Source: Trochalopteron elliotii (Eukaryota > Chordata > Aves > Passeriformes > Leiothrichidae). From it: a stretch of 64,000 nt of DNA. Positions 12,501 to 27,500 of the stretch are shown in pieces (positions within the stretch are counted from its first letter, which is position 1; every line of letters starts with the position of its first letter). The DNA is taken from NCBI GenBank assembly GCA_024734555.1, contig JANPWX010000096.1:12765589-12829588 (forward strand), read 5' to 3'. Both the position numbers and the translations under genes were made by a program. Below the pieces are notes generated by a model. It saw only the letters and a list, made by a program, of their open reading frames with translations. It ran no database searches and was not told where the DNA came from.

Positions 12501-15500
12501 AAGCATTTCACACTGGTTTTAGGAGAAATAGTTCTCAAATTTCAAAACTGAGTTTTTGAGACAGTTTCTGGTTAGACTGCTCTGGCTGAATCAGAGCAAT
12601 TCCAAAGCCATTCCTTCCCTCTGCTGGCAGAGGAGAGACTGCATTGGTGTTACCTGATTTGGCCTAGGCTAAAGAGGATGCCTTTGTGAAATAGCTCTCC
12701 AAGGGATTTCATGCAGGCTGTTGTATAAAGAAACTTGTGAGAGAGAACATTTAGCAAAGACCAGTGATTGTTTTAGTTTCCACTGATTGCTCTTACATTA
12801 AAACAATGAACAGAACAGATGGTTAAGGTGGAAGGGCTATGTAACACTGAAAAACAGTCTCTGAAATCATGTGGTGTGGGTGTGGGGTCTGTTTTGAAAA
12901 AATTTTTTTTTTGTGAAACTGTTACCACCTGGGCAAATTAGCTGTAAATTACTGGAAGGAAGTAGTTGGTTGTTGAATGTCCTTGTCTTTCAGTTGGTCT
13001 GTAGTTTAGCTGAGTGTTTCAGTTGACAGGCTGCAGCATTATCATTCTGGATTTATCTCCTGGTACCTCATTCTAAGGTTTTCTCTTTTTTTCCTTCTGG
13101 TTTTAATACCAGTATCTGTCAAGTTTGGTAGAAGGATTTTGGCATTCTTGGAGTGCTTATCTTGGCTGCCAGGTAGTCCCTTGGAAGCTCAGGGTGCTTG
13201 CAAGATGATTTATGGGGGATTATGATAAAATCCATCCTGGCTGCATGCCTGGCCTGGTGTACATAGGGCTTTGCTGCTGAGATGCAATAAACATTGAGTT
13301 TCTCTACTTGTCGTGAAATACATCTGCAAACTGTCTAGATGAGCTTGTTGAAGCTGTTGTGCTCTTTATAGCTGCTTTATGTAGAAGCTAGATCCACAGG
13401 GAAAGTCAGTAAACCTTGCATAGAAGTAGAGGCTTGGTAGCCATGCCTTATATGTTTAATGTTCTGTATGTGTTTGCACCTTTGAAGACTGTGCAGTGTG
13501 AAAGAAATTTTTTTTGTTCAGTTCTTGTTAAGTTAGGTTTATACCAGACTAAACTGGTGTCCTGCAGGGTTATTTCGCTTTGTGTCTCTCGAAAGTCTGT
13601 CTGGAAAGACAAATTTAATGGAAGCAGTGATAGATGCAAATTTTGGCTTTGCAATCGATATGAGCACCAGTTGGATCACAACAAGCCTACTTCTGCATTT
13701 GTACAAACCTTGCATAAACATGAAAACTGATATCTGTTGACACCAACAGGCATTGAAACATTAAAAATGTTTCTGAGAGTTGAATGCTTTTAATGGATTT
13801 CTTCATATATGTAAGCCATAGTGGAAAAACTGATGAGAACTCTTTCTGGAATATATCAAATAATAGTATATCTTGTGTAGTGGTCTATTGAAACACCTGA
13901 AAAATGCAATGCTACTGCCCAAGTAATAAGATGGATGAAAAGAAGTAAATGGCTGGCTGATGCATATTTTGAGTGAGTCATAAAATCTTTATTTATGGCA
14001 GGAAGTTGAGCTTCTTCAAAAGATGGATGCTTATCTAGTGAGTGCTGTGAAGATCCTGGAGAGTGACCTCTGTTCTCACGAGCTTCCAACTTTTGCTCTC
14101 TTTCCTCTTCCCTTTCCTGGATAAGTTTCCTTTCCACTGGCAGGAGCTTTTTAAAATGCAGTTTCCTTTTCACAGTGATCCTTTTGCATACAGTGTAGTA
14201 GTGCTCTGAAAAGGCTTATAGAACTGAAGATAAACTTGGTCAAATTATAGATTGTTCATCAGTGGCATTCAAGTGAAAATTACTCAATTATGAGCTTTTC
14301 TTATTTCTGTTGTTTTGAAGTGTTTGTCTTGTTTTACATCCTGCCAATGTTTAATTGACCAGGAGAGAGACTTCCTTGCAGGAGGATCTTTGTACTTATA
14401 TGTCACATCCTTTTGTCTGATTAACTACTTTAGAGCAGGTAGTAGATTTCCCTGAGAGCTGTCTGTGCTTTGCGCTGCTGTTGTCACTCTGTTGTGTTCA
14501 GCTAAGACACTTAAGACAAGCTTGAACCTTCATGACACATCATTTACAGCTGGCTTCTCTGTTCCTTGCTATGCTGTACACCCTAGAGAGGGGACTGAAC
14601 TGTGTTCAAAGTCACAGTCGTGGGAATTGTTACTTGGGGCTTGCAGTTCTGGGCTAGCCTATGTCACTCTGTTACTCAGCTGTGATTCTAGCACACTGGT
14701 TTTGAAGACTGCTCAATAGCTTTGTGCTTCTGCTGTATGAATAGTTTTGGTTGCAAAGTGGAACAGTTGTGAAATTTGAAAGCATAAAAGCATGTAGTAG
14801 TTATCTTACTGTTGCACTGGTTTTTACCAAAGATTTTGGAAGACGCCCTCCCATCTCCTGGAAGTAGCAAGAGAGATAGATTTTGTTCTCCCTTTTCTTA
14901 CCTGTCAAGCTCTATAAGTAAGGAGAAGAGACTAGAATAACCATGAGATTAAAACTTCATTTAACTGCTTTTCCTTCCTTTTCTCCTCCTCCTGTCTTTG
15001 AACAGAATTTGGTTGGGGGTGGGAGGGCATTGGGAAAAGATCTAATCTTGCTGAAGCAGTAGAGTTCCTGTGTGTGATGTCACAGGAGATAGGTTTATTC
15101 CAATTGCAGCTTAAATGTTACAGTTAAGCCTTTATACCATGTTTGATGGACTAAGAGGTGTTTTGATGCCGTGTAGGTATCCAAGTGCTTCTTCAGGAAG
15201 TGACTAATACAGCTGGGCAGGTAGGGCTGCACTAATGAGACCAGAAGAAAAAAGGGCTTTTTTTAAGAACAGAGAAGGTCTCATTACCCAGCTTAAAGAA
15301 CACATCATACAGCATTAAGAAATTTAGTTTTGCTTTGGCATACTGTTTATTCACATTTTAGAAATCGGTTTTTGAGGGTTTAAGTTTAAGAGAAATTATC
15401 TTTATACATCGTATCTTGGGTTGTACAACAGATAAATTAGTTGTGCTAATACTATGTGGTGCAAACCCAAGCAAACAAGAAATTGCTTCTAGATTTTTTG

Positions 15501-18500
15501 GGTTTTTTTAAACTGGAAAAGCAGAATTAGGAGAGCAGTTCAGCTGTGCTTGTCCTATGGTGACCATAGTGAAAAATTGTTGGAATCATGCCTGACTGTA
15601 TCTCCAGTTCAAATTACTTTAAAAACTAGTTTCTCTTTGGGGAAAACATTGCTTTTTGGTATTGTTTTGTGTGAAACTAGCTGCAAACTTGTAAAATTCC
15701 AAACTTTTTTTTTTTCCCCACGAGAACTGTAAATTTGGAGAAGTGGTACCTGATTGTTGAAATTTCCTTGAACCTGTAAATAGTGTATTGAGTTACACTG
15801 ATTACAGTAATAATATGAATGTGATTATAATTAAACTCTCATACTAAAGTTAAATTACAGCTCATATAATGAAAGTGGAAATATATACATTTTGCATAAC
15901 TTCCTTTCTCCTTTCATGTTCTCTTTGGGATTTCTGTGTTTGAATTCCTGCTGTTGGGTTCTCTCTGCTCTCTGAATTTGCACACCTCAGTAATTGTAAA
16001 GTTCCTGGAATACAGGCAGAATTAGGATGCTCCCATCTTTAGTGGGGGCTAAGTAAAAGTTCTGGTCTACTTATGTGGACTTTTTTGTTGCTTTTTGTTC
16101 CACTTTTCTGATTATATCTTGAGCAGTTTCTGCAGGTTGGCCAGGTTTTCTTTGCTGTATTGCACTCAAATTTACAGTTTAATGTGACTTTCCAAGGGTC
16201 TCTTAAAAGTACTGTATGTATGCAGTTTGTCTAGTCTCATGTGGGATGAGAACCCAAGATCTTCCATCCTAAGATATTTGTCTGCTGTCATAGCTAAGGA
16301 GGAAAATTATGTGAAGGCCCATGTGAATTCGGCAAGTGTATTTTTAATTTACTCAAGTTATAATTTTTGATCACAGGTGCAATTTATTGTCTGCTGTTAG
16401 AATTGAAGAGTCCTAACACAGACTTCTAGATTTTCTTGGTTTTTTTCCAGATGGAAGTTTTCCATCCTGCTTGAATCTGTGGGGGAAAATCCTAGTGAAC
16501 AGTTAGTTTGAAGAATTCTGAGCGTGAACTTTGGGGAAACCAACTTACTTGGTTGCTCCTGTGGTTAAAAAACCAAAACAAAACAATAAAGCAAACAAAA
16601 AAATCCACCACACAACCCCCACCCCAACAAATCACATTTGTTATTTCACTAAAAATCTTTAGTGTTTCAGTGACTGAGTGAGGAACTCAATATTGCAGAA
16701 TGTCTTCATGTTTAAAAATGCTGTACACAGGAATGAAATATTTAACTGCAGTTTTTCACCATGTATTATCTGCAGATTTTTTAATTTGGTGGCTTAACTC
16801 ACTAATTCTTACAGCATTGAGGTCTTCCAGCCCTGTGGGACTTAAACTAGATGCACTTTTTTTTCCATGCTGGCGATTTTAGACCCCTGTAACAGGCTGT
16901 GGTGGATTAAATTGCTTGGGATAGGGCACCTTGTTTCTGGATGCTCTGCCACAGCATGGTCCCTGAAGGCAGCCTGCATTCCAGTGGACATCCAGTAAGG
17001 CTCCTGATGCAGAGGATGAAGGCTCTGTGGCTTGGTGGGGAATGAGACCAGTGTGGTGGGTGGGAATCCTGGCACAGAGAGACCAGAAGAGGTGCAGGGA
17101 ACAGGGGCAGCAGAGCACAGGGAGAGGCTAGGTGCTTGTAGGCTCCAGCTGAGGCTGCAGGCTCTGCTTGCTCCCTTCATTTGCTCTGCCTGGGATGTGA
17201 TCTCTCCTGGCACATCTCTCCCTAGCAGCTGATCAGCATGAGGTACCTGTCTGCTGCTCCTAGTAGTTATTCCCTTTGATCAAGAGTTAGGGTTTTTTTC
17301 CTCTGTATGTGATGGATTGATTTCCACCTTGCTGACAAAAGTGTGTAGAAGCCAATACTTTCCCATAGAAATGTTTTTGAGGAGTAGATGATTATTATAA
17401 CTTTAATGAGTCTAGGAGGCCTGAGATGAGGGAGAATAATGTAATAGTGAAGGTAGAAGAACTGTGTTGTCAGTTTTTCCCTTTCTGGTACTATTAGAGT
17501 CCTCCAGGATGATCCCAGCCAAGTCCCTGGGGACTTCTCACAGATGACCACTTACTGCAGTGGCTCAGTTTGTGAACTCACCTTTGGCACTCAAAATCAC
17601 TGGGAGCTGGTGTTAGGAAAAAGACATTCTTGCTTGCAAAACATTTATATTCTATTATGAGAAAATAATAGTTTTCTGTAGAGGTTTGGTTTGCATAAAT
17701 TGCTGAAGGGACACATTAAAAATGCTTCCATGATGTGTTTTATCATTCTTTCTGTGTAGACTTGCTAGCCTGTTCTTTCTTTCTGATTACAGTTTTGCAA
17801 ATGCAAGATCAAATGGAACTGTAATTTGCACTTTTAAGCATAACCATTTGTACTTCAGAGACACACAGTGTGCAAGTGTATGGAAATAAGCACTGGTATG
17901 GGGCTTCATTTTTTTCCCCTAATTTTTATAATGTTTATTGCTTTCTTGAGTTACATAGTTTTGTCAAACTTTCTCAAATATATTAAGTTGTTCATTGTGC
18001 AAAATTTGCATAATTATTCTGCATATGAAAACGTGTAAGTGATCATTTGGGGGAATCACTGATCAGCTGAAAGACTCAGGCACTTTTCTATTCAACTTTA
18101 TGTGAATTATATGTGAGTCTTCAGTCTTCTATAATTCTTACCATACTTACATTAAAATATTTTACTAGGTAGGTATTTCAGTACAGGTTGAAAGAAGACT
18201 CCAAAGACTTCATTATTTAAAATGGCTTTATAATTAGGTTACCCTATGCATAAGAATACAGCTAATTATTACTTTTGCCTTTAATAAAATATAGTCCATT
18301 AAATATAAATGATTTAATAGAATGTTCTTAAATTTTCTCTTGATAATGCCTTACCATTGCTTGTCAGCAAATGACTTGTGGATTTAACCATGAACATCCT
18401 TTGGCTTTTTCGTATTTGTCATTTTTACATGAGTACGCAGCTTTAAAGTTATTTTTACAGAATCCTAGAATGGTATGAGTTGGAAGAGACCTTAAAGATA

Positions 18501-21500
18501 ATCTAGTTCCAGTCTCCCTGCCATAGGCAGGGATGTCATCCCCTAGATGACGTTGTGTAGTGCCCCATCCAGTCTGACCTTGAAAACTTCTAGGGATGGG
18601 GCATCCACAGCTTCTCTGACCAACCCGTTCCAGCCTCACCACACCATTGATATTTTAATATAAATTCTAGTAGATGTATTTAATTTCTTTTTTTTTCTGT
18701 TGTTAGGGTGAATTCGCCTGTTCTCAAATGAAATTTGACCAAAAAAAATTAGTCTTTTATCTGCTCTTTCAGCTGTTTCAACAATGTCACTTTCAGTTTA
18801 TGTAGGGAATACACTGAGTGTGTGAGGGAGGGAAATCAGAGTGGCTTTCATTCAGTTAACCTGCTGAATTTCAGATGTGCCATCTTAAATATCATGAGTT
18901 ACTTGGTACTAAAAGTTTAGTAAGCCTCTGTTAGCAGGAAATTATGTAGCTGCATAGGCACACAGTGGGACAGCTGGTATGAGCATAAGGAGCTTGGGGG
19001 AGTGCCAGGGACTAGCTCTGGAGGGATGCTTCTGCCGTCCTTCCCTATCCACTTGTGAATATGGTGTGGGAAAGTCATGAACCTGATCTGTTGTCACCAA
19101 GGAAAATCTGAGATGTATTTTAACAAGTACTAGAAATCCTAGTGGCTGGGGAAAGTCCGTTTTTGGGAACCATCAAGCTGCTTTTCTGTCCTACTGTGCT
19201 GCCAGACATTCTCAGCTTTTATGATGCTTCTTCTATAGGTTCAAAAACCTATAGTGTGTTGGGGTGGTGGGAAAGAGTCAAAAGTAGACACACATGAACA
19301 GAAATTCTAAAACTGCCAAGTTTATTAGGAAACTGACAGAACCATGTTAGTTCTCAGGCAGCAATGTTTTGATTCTTAAAGAGAAATATGAATGCAACTC
19401 AGAATTTAGTTCTGCAGCAAGATGCCACTCGTTTTCCTTGTTGCAGGGAGCATTGTGAAAAGTCTATAAAACTTACCTGGATTTTTGGGCATTCTCTCAA
19501 AGCCACGAAAGTCACAAATACAAATGTTCCTGCCTTCATTTTGCACGGAAAGTCGGTGTGCTTTGGGGCATCAGTTTCCTGCATAGCAACAACAGCAACT
19601 TTTAGTGGCAGCTTCTGCTGTTTGGTGCTGGTTAAAAAGAGACTTTACAAGTGCAGAGTCATCACTGAATGAAAATGTGGAGCAACTAAACAGTTCAGAG
19701 TTGAGCCAGCCAGTATGTGTATTATTTAAGTCAGGAAAAGTAGATGGATTCCGAAAACTTTGATGACTAGACTTTTTTCCCCGTGATTGTCAGGCAAGAG
19801 GATGTTATTTTCCAGGGGAAAACTGCAGGAGAGAGAAAAGATGCAAATTATGGGAAAGGCAGGATTTCCTAGGAGAGGCTGATATGGGTCCCTCTTCTTT
19901 CTTTTTCCTGAATTTTCTGTTCTTGTCGTCTTCTTCTCCCCAAACAAGCTATCAAAGCTGCATCTTCTTTCCCCTTTCTGAGGTGAATTACTGCAGCTAC
20001 CCACGCCGCTAGAGAAGCTTGTTATGATGGTCAATGATTGCTTAACCATAGGGAATAATTGCAGTGGGCAGATCTGGAAGAACTGTTGGGTTATTTTTCT
20101 AAAGAACAATAGTTCTTATCCCATTAAAAATCTGAAACAAAACTAGTATTTTGGCTAGACAAGTCAGCGTTTAACATCATGTTTCCATTTTGATGAAAAT
20201 ATCAATGAAATGTAAAACAGATACTTTTGAAAAGTTTTCTTCTCCTTGAAAAGTTTTCTTCTCCTTGCTGACAATCATTCTGTTTATCTGCTTGTCTCTT
20301 TGTCACAAAAGCTGTTGATCCTTTCTTTTTGGTCTGGCAAAATCAGGAGTTGGAGATGTATGTCCTTGTGTACAAACCTCTTGTGTTCTGTTGCTGTGCC
20401 TTGCAAGTTCTACTCCTGTGCTGCTTCAGTTCCTACTTAGTGGCCTTTCTCCCACTGAGGACTGTATAAATCCTTTGGAAATAATTAATGAAATGAGAAT
20501 TTCCTCAGCTGGTATTGAATTCAATTACTACTAGAGTCCATGGCTTTAGAAGTGGAGCATGCATATAGTTGACTTGATACCTTTGTCACCTCACTTCACC
20601 TGCCCACCTCCTTGTCCCCCGTCTTTTCTGGTGGTGGTTTGAACATTGTTACCTTCCAGTACTGCAAAAATGTTTCTATAAAAATTCAGTATGACAAACC
20701 AGTTTCTGCAGCCCCACAAAAGTTTAACACTGGCAGAAGTGTCCAGGTATCTAACTATCTGTTCATCATTTTTCAAACCTTCGTAGTCAAGAATCCATGA
20801 TTATTCTCTTTTTGGGTTTTGGTTTATTGCGGGGGGTGATGTTGAGACAAGTTTGAATTACTTTTGTTTGTGAAGTGGTAGGCAGTACCTACAGAAATAA
20901 AAAGTAGTGGTTTTCTTCTTATTATAAGCAGCTTCTCCTACTGTAACCATTTTTAACTTGGAGTCTCCAGAGGTAACATCTTTACCCTTCGACTAGAACA
21001 ATGAAGCATATTTAGTAAAAACTTCTTGCAGTGTATGTCAAGTTAATGAGGTGTTGTGTTCATAGTATATCTTTTAATAATCGTTGTTTTATTTTTATGG
21101 CCAACTGCTTCACAAAGTTTTGGAGCATATGTTACTGTTGTTGGTAGAGTTCCTCCCTGCTTCTTGGTCCAAAGTTGCTGAGGTTACCTATTAACTTAGT
21201 TGTTTCATTACAAGTAATGTATTTCTTCATCTTGAAAAACCTGCTTACTTCATAACTATTTCTCTTGCTCTAGCTTTACAGGTAAGACTCTTGTATCCTT
21301 CAGGGAGACAGTTGAGAGGAGAGCATGAATCGTGCCAACAGAAGTGGAAAGCATGGAGACCATCTGAGGGGCTGTGGGAGGGTGTGTGTTAGGGCAGATG
21401 CTGAGCTGAGACCTGAAGCTCAGTGAAGGATTTTCGTGCATGTTGTTGAGCATTTCGAGTACTTGCACAACATGGGAAAACATACATTGTTACTCATAGG

Positions 21501-24500
21501 CCTAATAATGATCTAGCTACAACAAAATACAGGCTGCTTTCTGAGGAACAGAAATTCCGGCACCTGTGCAGAAAACACTGCTGCTTAGACTCACATGGAG
21601 GCAGTGATCAAATGCCCCCCTCCAACCCTGCTGCTATAGTTGCCGTTAAGTTTTTCTTTTCTACTGAGAGGAGCTGCTGAGTGTATTTTGGGCTTGTAGC
21701 TTCCTAAAACTAAACGCAGTTAACATGAGATGTGCTTGGTACTTGATCTAAAGGTGTAGATTGACATGACAGGCAAGACAACTGGTAGCCTGCTACCTCT
21801 GCAAGGGTCTCTCCTTGTCTGTGTGCTTCCCACTTTTCTCTTGGGTTGTGAGCTAGTGATCGTGTGTCACAGGGAGAATTAATTCAGCTGCTTTAAATTA
21901 GAAAACTAATTTAAAAACACTTCTGTCTCCTTTGTTAGCTAACTGAAACTTCTCTCTTTGCAGCCTTGCAATTGCTCTCTAAAAGTGAGAGGAAGAAGGG
22001 AAAGCTATATTGACTTCTTCCATAAATTTCTATCCATTAGTCATGGTGCAGTCTGAGATAATGTCTGTCTTGTCTGACTGTCACCTGGTGGAGTGGCTGA
22101 AGGGGCCTGAGATCAGGGGAGGGATACTGGGAACAACTGGTATGAGAGAGGTCTGGCTGGACCTGGACCCCAAGCTTTACAGGTCCATGTGGGTGTTTGA
22201 TCATTTAAATGGAGACATTGGGTTAGACTGGTGATACAGGGTAAACCTGGCATACCACCCAGAAAGAGAAGTCTATGTGGATAGGTGTCCTCCTTTTCCT
22301 TTCTATTCCAGGTCAGTCTCTAACCAGCCAAAAAAGGATGATTGCAGGGATCTGAAATCATGTATAACAACAGTTATTCCCACCTTTCCATGTTCATACA
22401 CTGTCAGGGACTGCTATTACTCTCAAAGTGATTAAAAACTTAAGGTAGGGAAAGGAAGTGTCTTTTTATCTTGCAGTGGTTTTGTTCTTTTTTTTTTTCT
22501 CCTACGTGCAAGTGGTTCCACAGCCTTATCTGATCACAGTGATACTTTTGCACAAAGCAAGTCTCCTCCTCAGTGTTAACACCGAGATTTTAGCCTGGAG
22601 TCTAACCTGGAGCACTTGACTTATTCTACCTTTGTTGTTCATTTTTGCCTCATCACAAAAGCAGGCTGTTGGAGCACAACACTGATTTTGTCAAGTCTGT
22701 ATCAACATTTTTAAATAGTAAAAGGTTTGTAGTAAAGGTCATGTGGTGTTATACTTTCCTGTAAGGCACAGATTTACATATATAAACAGTAGATGAAGTG
22801 TAACTAGTAGTGGGTTTGGTTTGTTTTGCCTTTATAAAGAGAATGTAAAAAATGAGAAGTTGTAGGTTCTTCTCTTGTAAACCTGATGCAAAAATGAGTA
22901 TATTAATAGTCTTGTCAGTTGATAGAACTGCCTTTAGGAGTTTAAATGAACTTGCTTTGTGTTTTCTCTGCTTTAGGAGAAAGTGGTAAGTGGAATATGT
23001 TGTTCTAAACACTGTTACAGTTTGATTTTCCTAGTATACAACACCTATATTGTCTGCTTCCCCCCTTGTTTTGCTGTTTCTAATGGTTTTATTGTATAAA
23101 GATTCTAGCTGCTTTTGACAAACAAGTTCTGCAGCAATCAATACACAAACTGTCCCTTCATCATGCTGAAGTTCCAGCTTCAGTGGGGACCCTATTCTGT
23201 CAGAATCTTGGGTAGACTGACCTGACACAGCAACAACCCCAGAATTACAGCCAGAGTTTGATCATCAGGAGAATTAATTCTGATAGCTTGGCTATTTAAT
23301 AAGCTATTTAAAAACTACTGTGTACTAGTTGAGTGCAGCACTCTACAGGATTAGATCAGTTATGGGACAGAATTGTACTTTCAGTTTTCATAAGATGATT
23401 TTTTTTTTTTCTTCTGTGCCATAGGTTTCTGCTGAGGTATCTTAGGTAACGGTTTAACTCCTTGGTGGTGGGCAGTTTGCTCCCAGCTGGGGTGATGCTT
23501 GACTTCAGTTCTTCTGTTTCTCCAAGTATGGATCAGAATCACTGTTCAAGCTTTTGCCTCAGCTCCCTGGAGAAGGCTGTACTGTTGGCACTTGTTTATC
23601 TTGTATATTTGCTCCCTGTCGTGGCTGTATCCGTCTCTGCATTAAATATGAATCAAAATGTGGTTTCAACTTACAACGCATTGTGAGAAATAACTTGAAG
23701 TAGTGTGGCACTGGAGTTATAGCACAGTATCTAGGGTTTGTCCAAGTGATGGCATATGGGGAGAAGCTTGAAAGTTTGTTCTGCATTAGCCTTTTCCAGG
23801 TTTATTCCTGAAAATGGGTCAGCATGCACATCCATTACTGACGGCATGTAAAAGTTACCGATTTCTGTCACTTCATGGTACCTTTTATTAGCACAGCATT
23901 TCATTAATACCAGCTGTGTTGTGAATTGGTACTGGTACAATGAGATACATTCCTTTTCAAAAAGGCAGAGCAAAATAACTATTTGTAAATCAAAACTTAG
24001 CACTTTTGTTACAGCTTGATCACATGAAGAAGTTTATTCAAGTTACCTTGTTTGTAGGGGAAGACAAGTGATGGTATTTTAACCTCATACATTATACCTT
24101 GAATCTAAGAAATGTCTGCTATTACTCCTGACAATGACCTGCCAGTTAGAAATTACTTTTTAGGCTTTCTTCTGCTTTTGCTTGTACCTATGCAACTCTG
24201 CTGTTACTTTACTAAATTCATCAAGTAAAGAGGACACAATTTGGCTTCATGTCTGATAGTCAAGCGTGAAAATACTGATTATTACTACACGCAGAAGAAA
24301 ACTCACGAACTCAAAACTAGCAAAGGCATGGAAACTAGTTGTAGGTATCTTTCTGGAGGAAAGCAGGACAGTTTAGGAACAGCTATAAAATGCATGTCCT
24401 TTTTTCTATGTGCTGGGGAATGTAGATGATCAGGTTGGTGAAGAGAATAGTTGAGACATTTGTGTTAAAAGTTCTCATTCTTTTTAAGTATTCACCCACA

Positions 24501-27500
24501 TCCATGCCAACTCTGTTAGGTTTTGTGGCCGTCTTCTGGAATGTAATGGTGAGATAAACAAGAACATACTTCTCCTACCTCCTTTGCTTGATTATGAGAG
24601 CTTTTCTTATTTTATGCTAAGTGCCACTTTCTGTTGGAAGAATATCAAGCATCATGAAGTGTTTCTGTAGGTACAACAGTAAAACATAACAGCAGCTGTT
24701 GTTGGAGAAACCAAGGGTTGATTAGCTACTGCTGATGGTATCAGTTGGGCTTATCTGTACCAGAGGTTCAGTAATACGGGTTAGTGAACAGGTTGTGCAA
24801 ATATACTGAGATTTGTCCTGTTTTATTTGAAATAAATAAAATACTGCTTGGCAAATTGGAGCTCAGGAGCCTATTCCAGGTTTCATGTCTGGTGGGGAAC
24901 CTGACTACTACATAGTAGAATAGTAGAAGGAACTTTTGATCTTGTCTTTTTCAACACAAACAACTGTAGGATAAATTTTCACTGCTGATGGATTTTTCAT
25001 GGCTTCACCCGAAGACCAAAGTTGTGATTTCAAGTGCAGATTGGGAGCATGTTTTTTCACTGTTCTGTAACAGCTTATCCTAGAATGGTTTGGATTGAGA
25101 GGGACATTAAAGATCATCCAGTTCCAACCCCTCTGCTGTAAATAGGGATGCCACCCAGTAGACCAGTTTGCACAGGACCTGATCCAACTTGGCCTTCAAC
25201 GCTTCCTGGGATGGAGCATCAACAGCTTCTCTGGGCAACCTGCACCAGTATCTCCCCACCCTCTCAGTAAAGAATTTCCTCCTAACATCTAATCTAAACC
25301 TGCCTTCTTTCTATTTTAAGACCATTACCCCTTGTCCTGTAACTCCATGCAGTTGTAGGAACTCTCCAGCTCTCTTATAGGCCCTTTTTAGGAACTGTAA
25401 GGCTGCCCTAGGGTCTCCTTGGAGCCTTCTTTTCTCTAGGCTGAGCAGCTTCCTCAGCCTGTCTTTATCAGAGAGGTGCTTCAGCCTTCTGATCGTCTTA
25501 TGGATGTTAATTTTCTGTCCATCTTTAAGAAAGACATGGGAAAGCTTTTGATTGTGATGCTAATTATTGTTGTTAATAGTTAACAGTATTATTCCGTTGG
25601 AATAGATTTTAACCTGGGTTAATCCAGCCTGAACCTGATGGAGGTTGGAGTTTGACTGTAGATGATTTCCTGTTGTAAACAAGACAAGGAAACAGCTATG
25701 TACCTTTTTAAGCCTTGTTCCTGTGGGAGAGTGTCATACACATAAAAATTACCTGCTAAGTAACTGAGCACACTTGGGTTTAATCTCCTTAATTGGGAGA
25801 ATTGGATTTTGATTTTTGGGGAGTTAGATTATTTTGTTTTCTTTCTAATTTATTTTCTGAGATAAGTATTTAAATAAATTACAGTGAACACATCATGACT
25901 TCTATGCTTTTGGGAGTTCAGGTATGCCTAAAGTGAGGGTTGCTGCCCAGTGGCAGGAGGAAGGTGAATGGTCAGTGGCTGCTGCTATGTCTGTATTCCA
26001 TCGTGTTCAACCTGTTCCCTCCTCACCTTCCCATTGTATAACATGGGCTCATGCAGTTTATGCCTTAACTGAGAACTCAGATGAGTGGAATATACCTGGA
26101 TTAGGTTTGGCTGGTAACAAATTCATACAGAGATGACAGTTTCTACAAGTCTTATTCTGGCTATAGGAGAACAGGCTGTACCCCTCTGAATTTAAGACTG
26201 TTAATTAAAGAGGTAACTGATAGCTTTTTATCTTTACAAGATTCAGCTGTGTGAGTTGGCTTGTTCTGGGTTTGTGCTATTTGACTGTCATGTTTTTATG
26301 CCCATGCTGAAAGCCTAACAAACCATTACAAAGAAGGTGTTGGTCCTTTGCTACTTGTATTTCCTAATGCTACTGAGACCCTTCAAGCAGGGCTCACTCC
26401 TGAGATGCCCAAGTTATTTAAATTTATCATGGTATGTGGATGGTCTCCTGGTCCTTGCTTCTTTTCTGAAATCCCTTTCTGCACCTGCTCAGTTTTAATA
26501 TGGGATCTTTTGGTCTCCTTGGCAGGAACAACTGCCTCTATTTTCCAGGTGAGAAAGGGCAGGTATCTGGCTCATTCTGCTCTCCTCAAAGCTCTTCTTT
26601 CATGAGCATCTTTGGATCTTTTGTTGAAAGTGAATGTTCCTCTTCTGAGGAATAGAAAAATCAGCACAAGCATACTTACGCTGGTAATATGCACACCTGG
26701 GCAAAATCAGAAAGCTTTTGTTCTTTTCCTTCTTCCCTTAATGAATGCTGAGAGGGCTGTGGGTTTGGATTAGATTCCTCCAAGGTTTGCAGTTTCTGCC
26801 GTTATTCTTCCCAAGTTAACTTCCCCCACTGGCATTTCCCCCTCCTTCTGCCCCCACACCCATGTGGGGAGGAGAGGTGAAAATAGCTTTCACAACCTCT
26901 GGGAGCCCCGGAGAGTGCAGGATAAAGCATTCTGCTAGTCAGTCTCTTGGTCTAACTCTGGCATGCCTCTTTGCCGGAGAGTGACCAAGGTTTAATGAGT
27001 AGTAGCAGGCCAGAGGCATGACTTAATGCAGTGCAGTTTCTCTAAATGCATTACTGAGATAAAAATTTCCTTTATTCATTCACTCAGTGAAGTAACAGGT
27101 GATGAAAAGACAAAAAGGGAGAGCTCTGTATGTTGGTAATTGTTGACATCTTGCAAAGGAGAATTTCAGTATTAATTTGTTTTTCTGAAAGTAATTTTCT
27201 ATAAATCCTATCCCTCTGTGGGGAGGACAGGTAAAATCTGAATATTTCTGTTGATATCAGATCCATGCGAGCAGGTAACATCTAGTTCTGTGGAAGAAAA
27301 AAGGAGTATAACTACATGTCACCATGTCAAGTGAGAAAGCCAATTAAGAGGCCTTTAAGAAAAAGGTTTGGTTGAGTTTAGGTGCATTCTGAAGAATATC
27401 TTTTTAGTTTATCTTCAGAGGTTTTTTTAGGAGACTTGTGGATGTGACTATGGAGTGCAAAAGAAGTTTGAACAGGAAACAAACAAAATGAATGGTGTGG

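Noticed and set aside
12099..12506. 135-codon minus-strand frame in intron 1
   Set aside because: No domain, no conserved motif and no splice-site support.
16842..17232. Slightly GC-richer stretch with frames on both strands in intron 1
   Set aside because: No repeat or protein family recognised; overlapping frames on both strands point to composition rather than coding.
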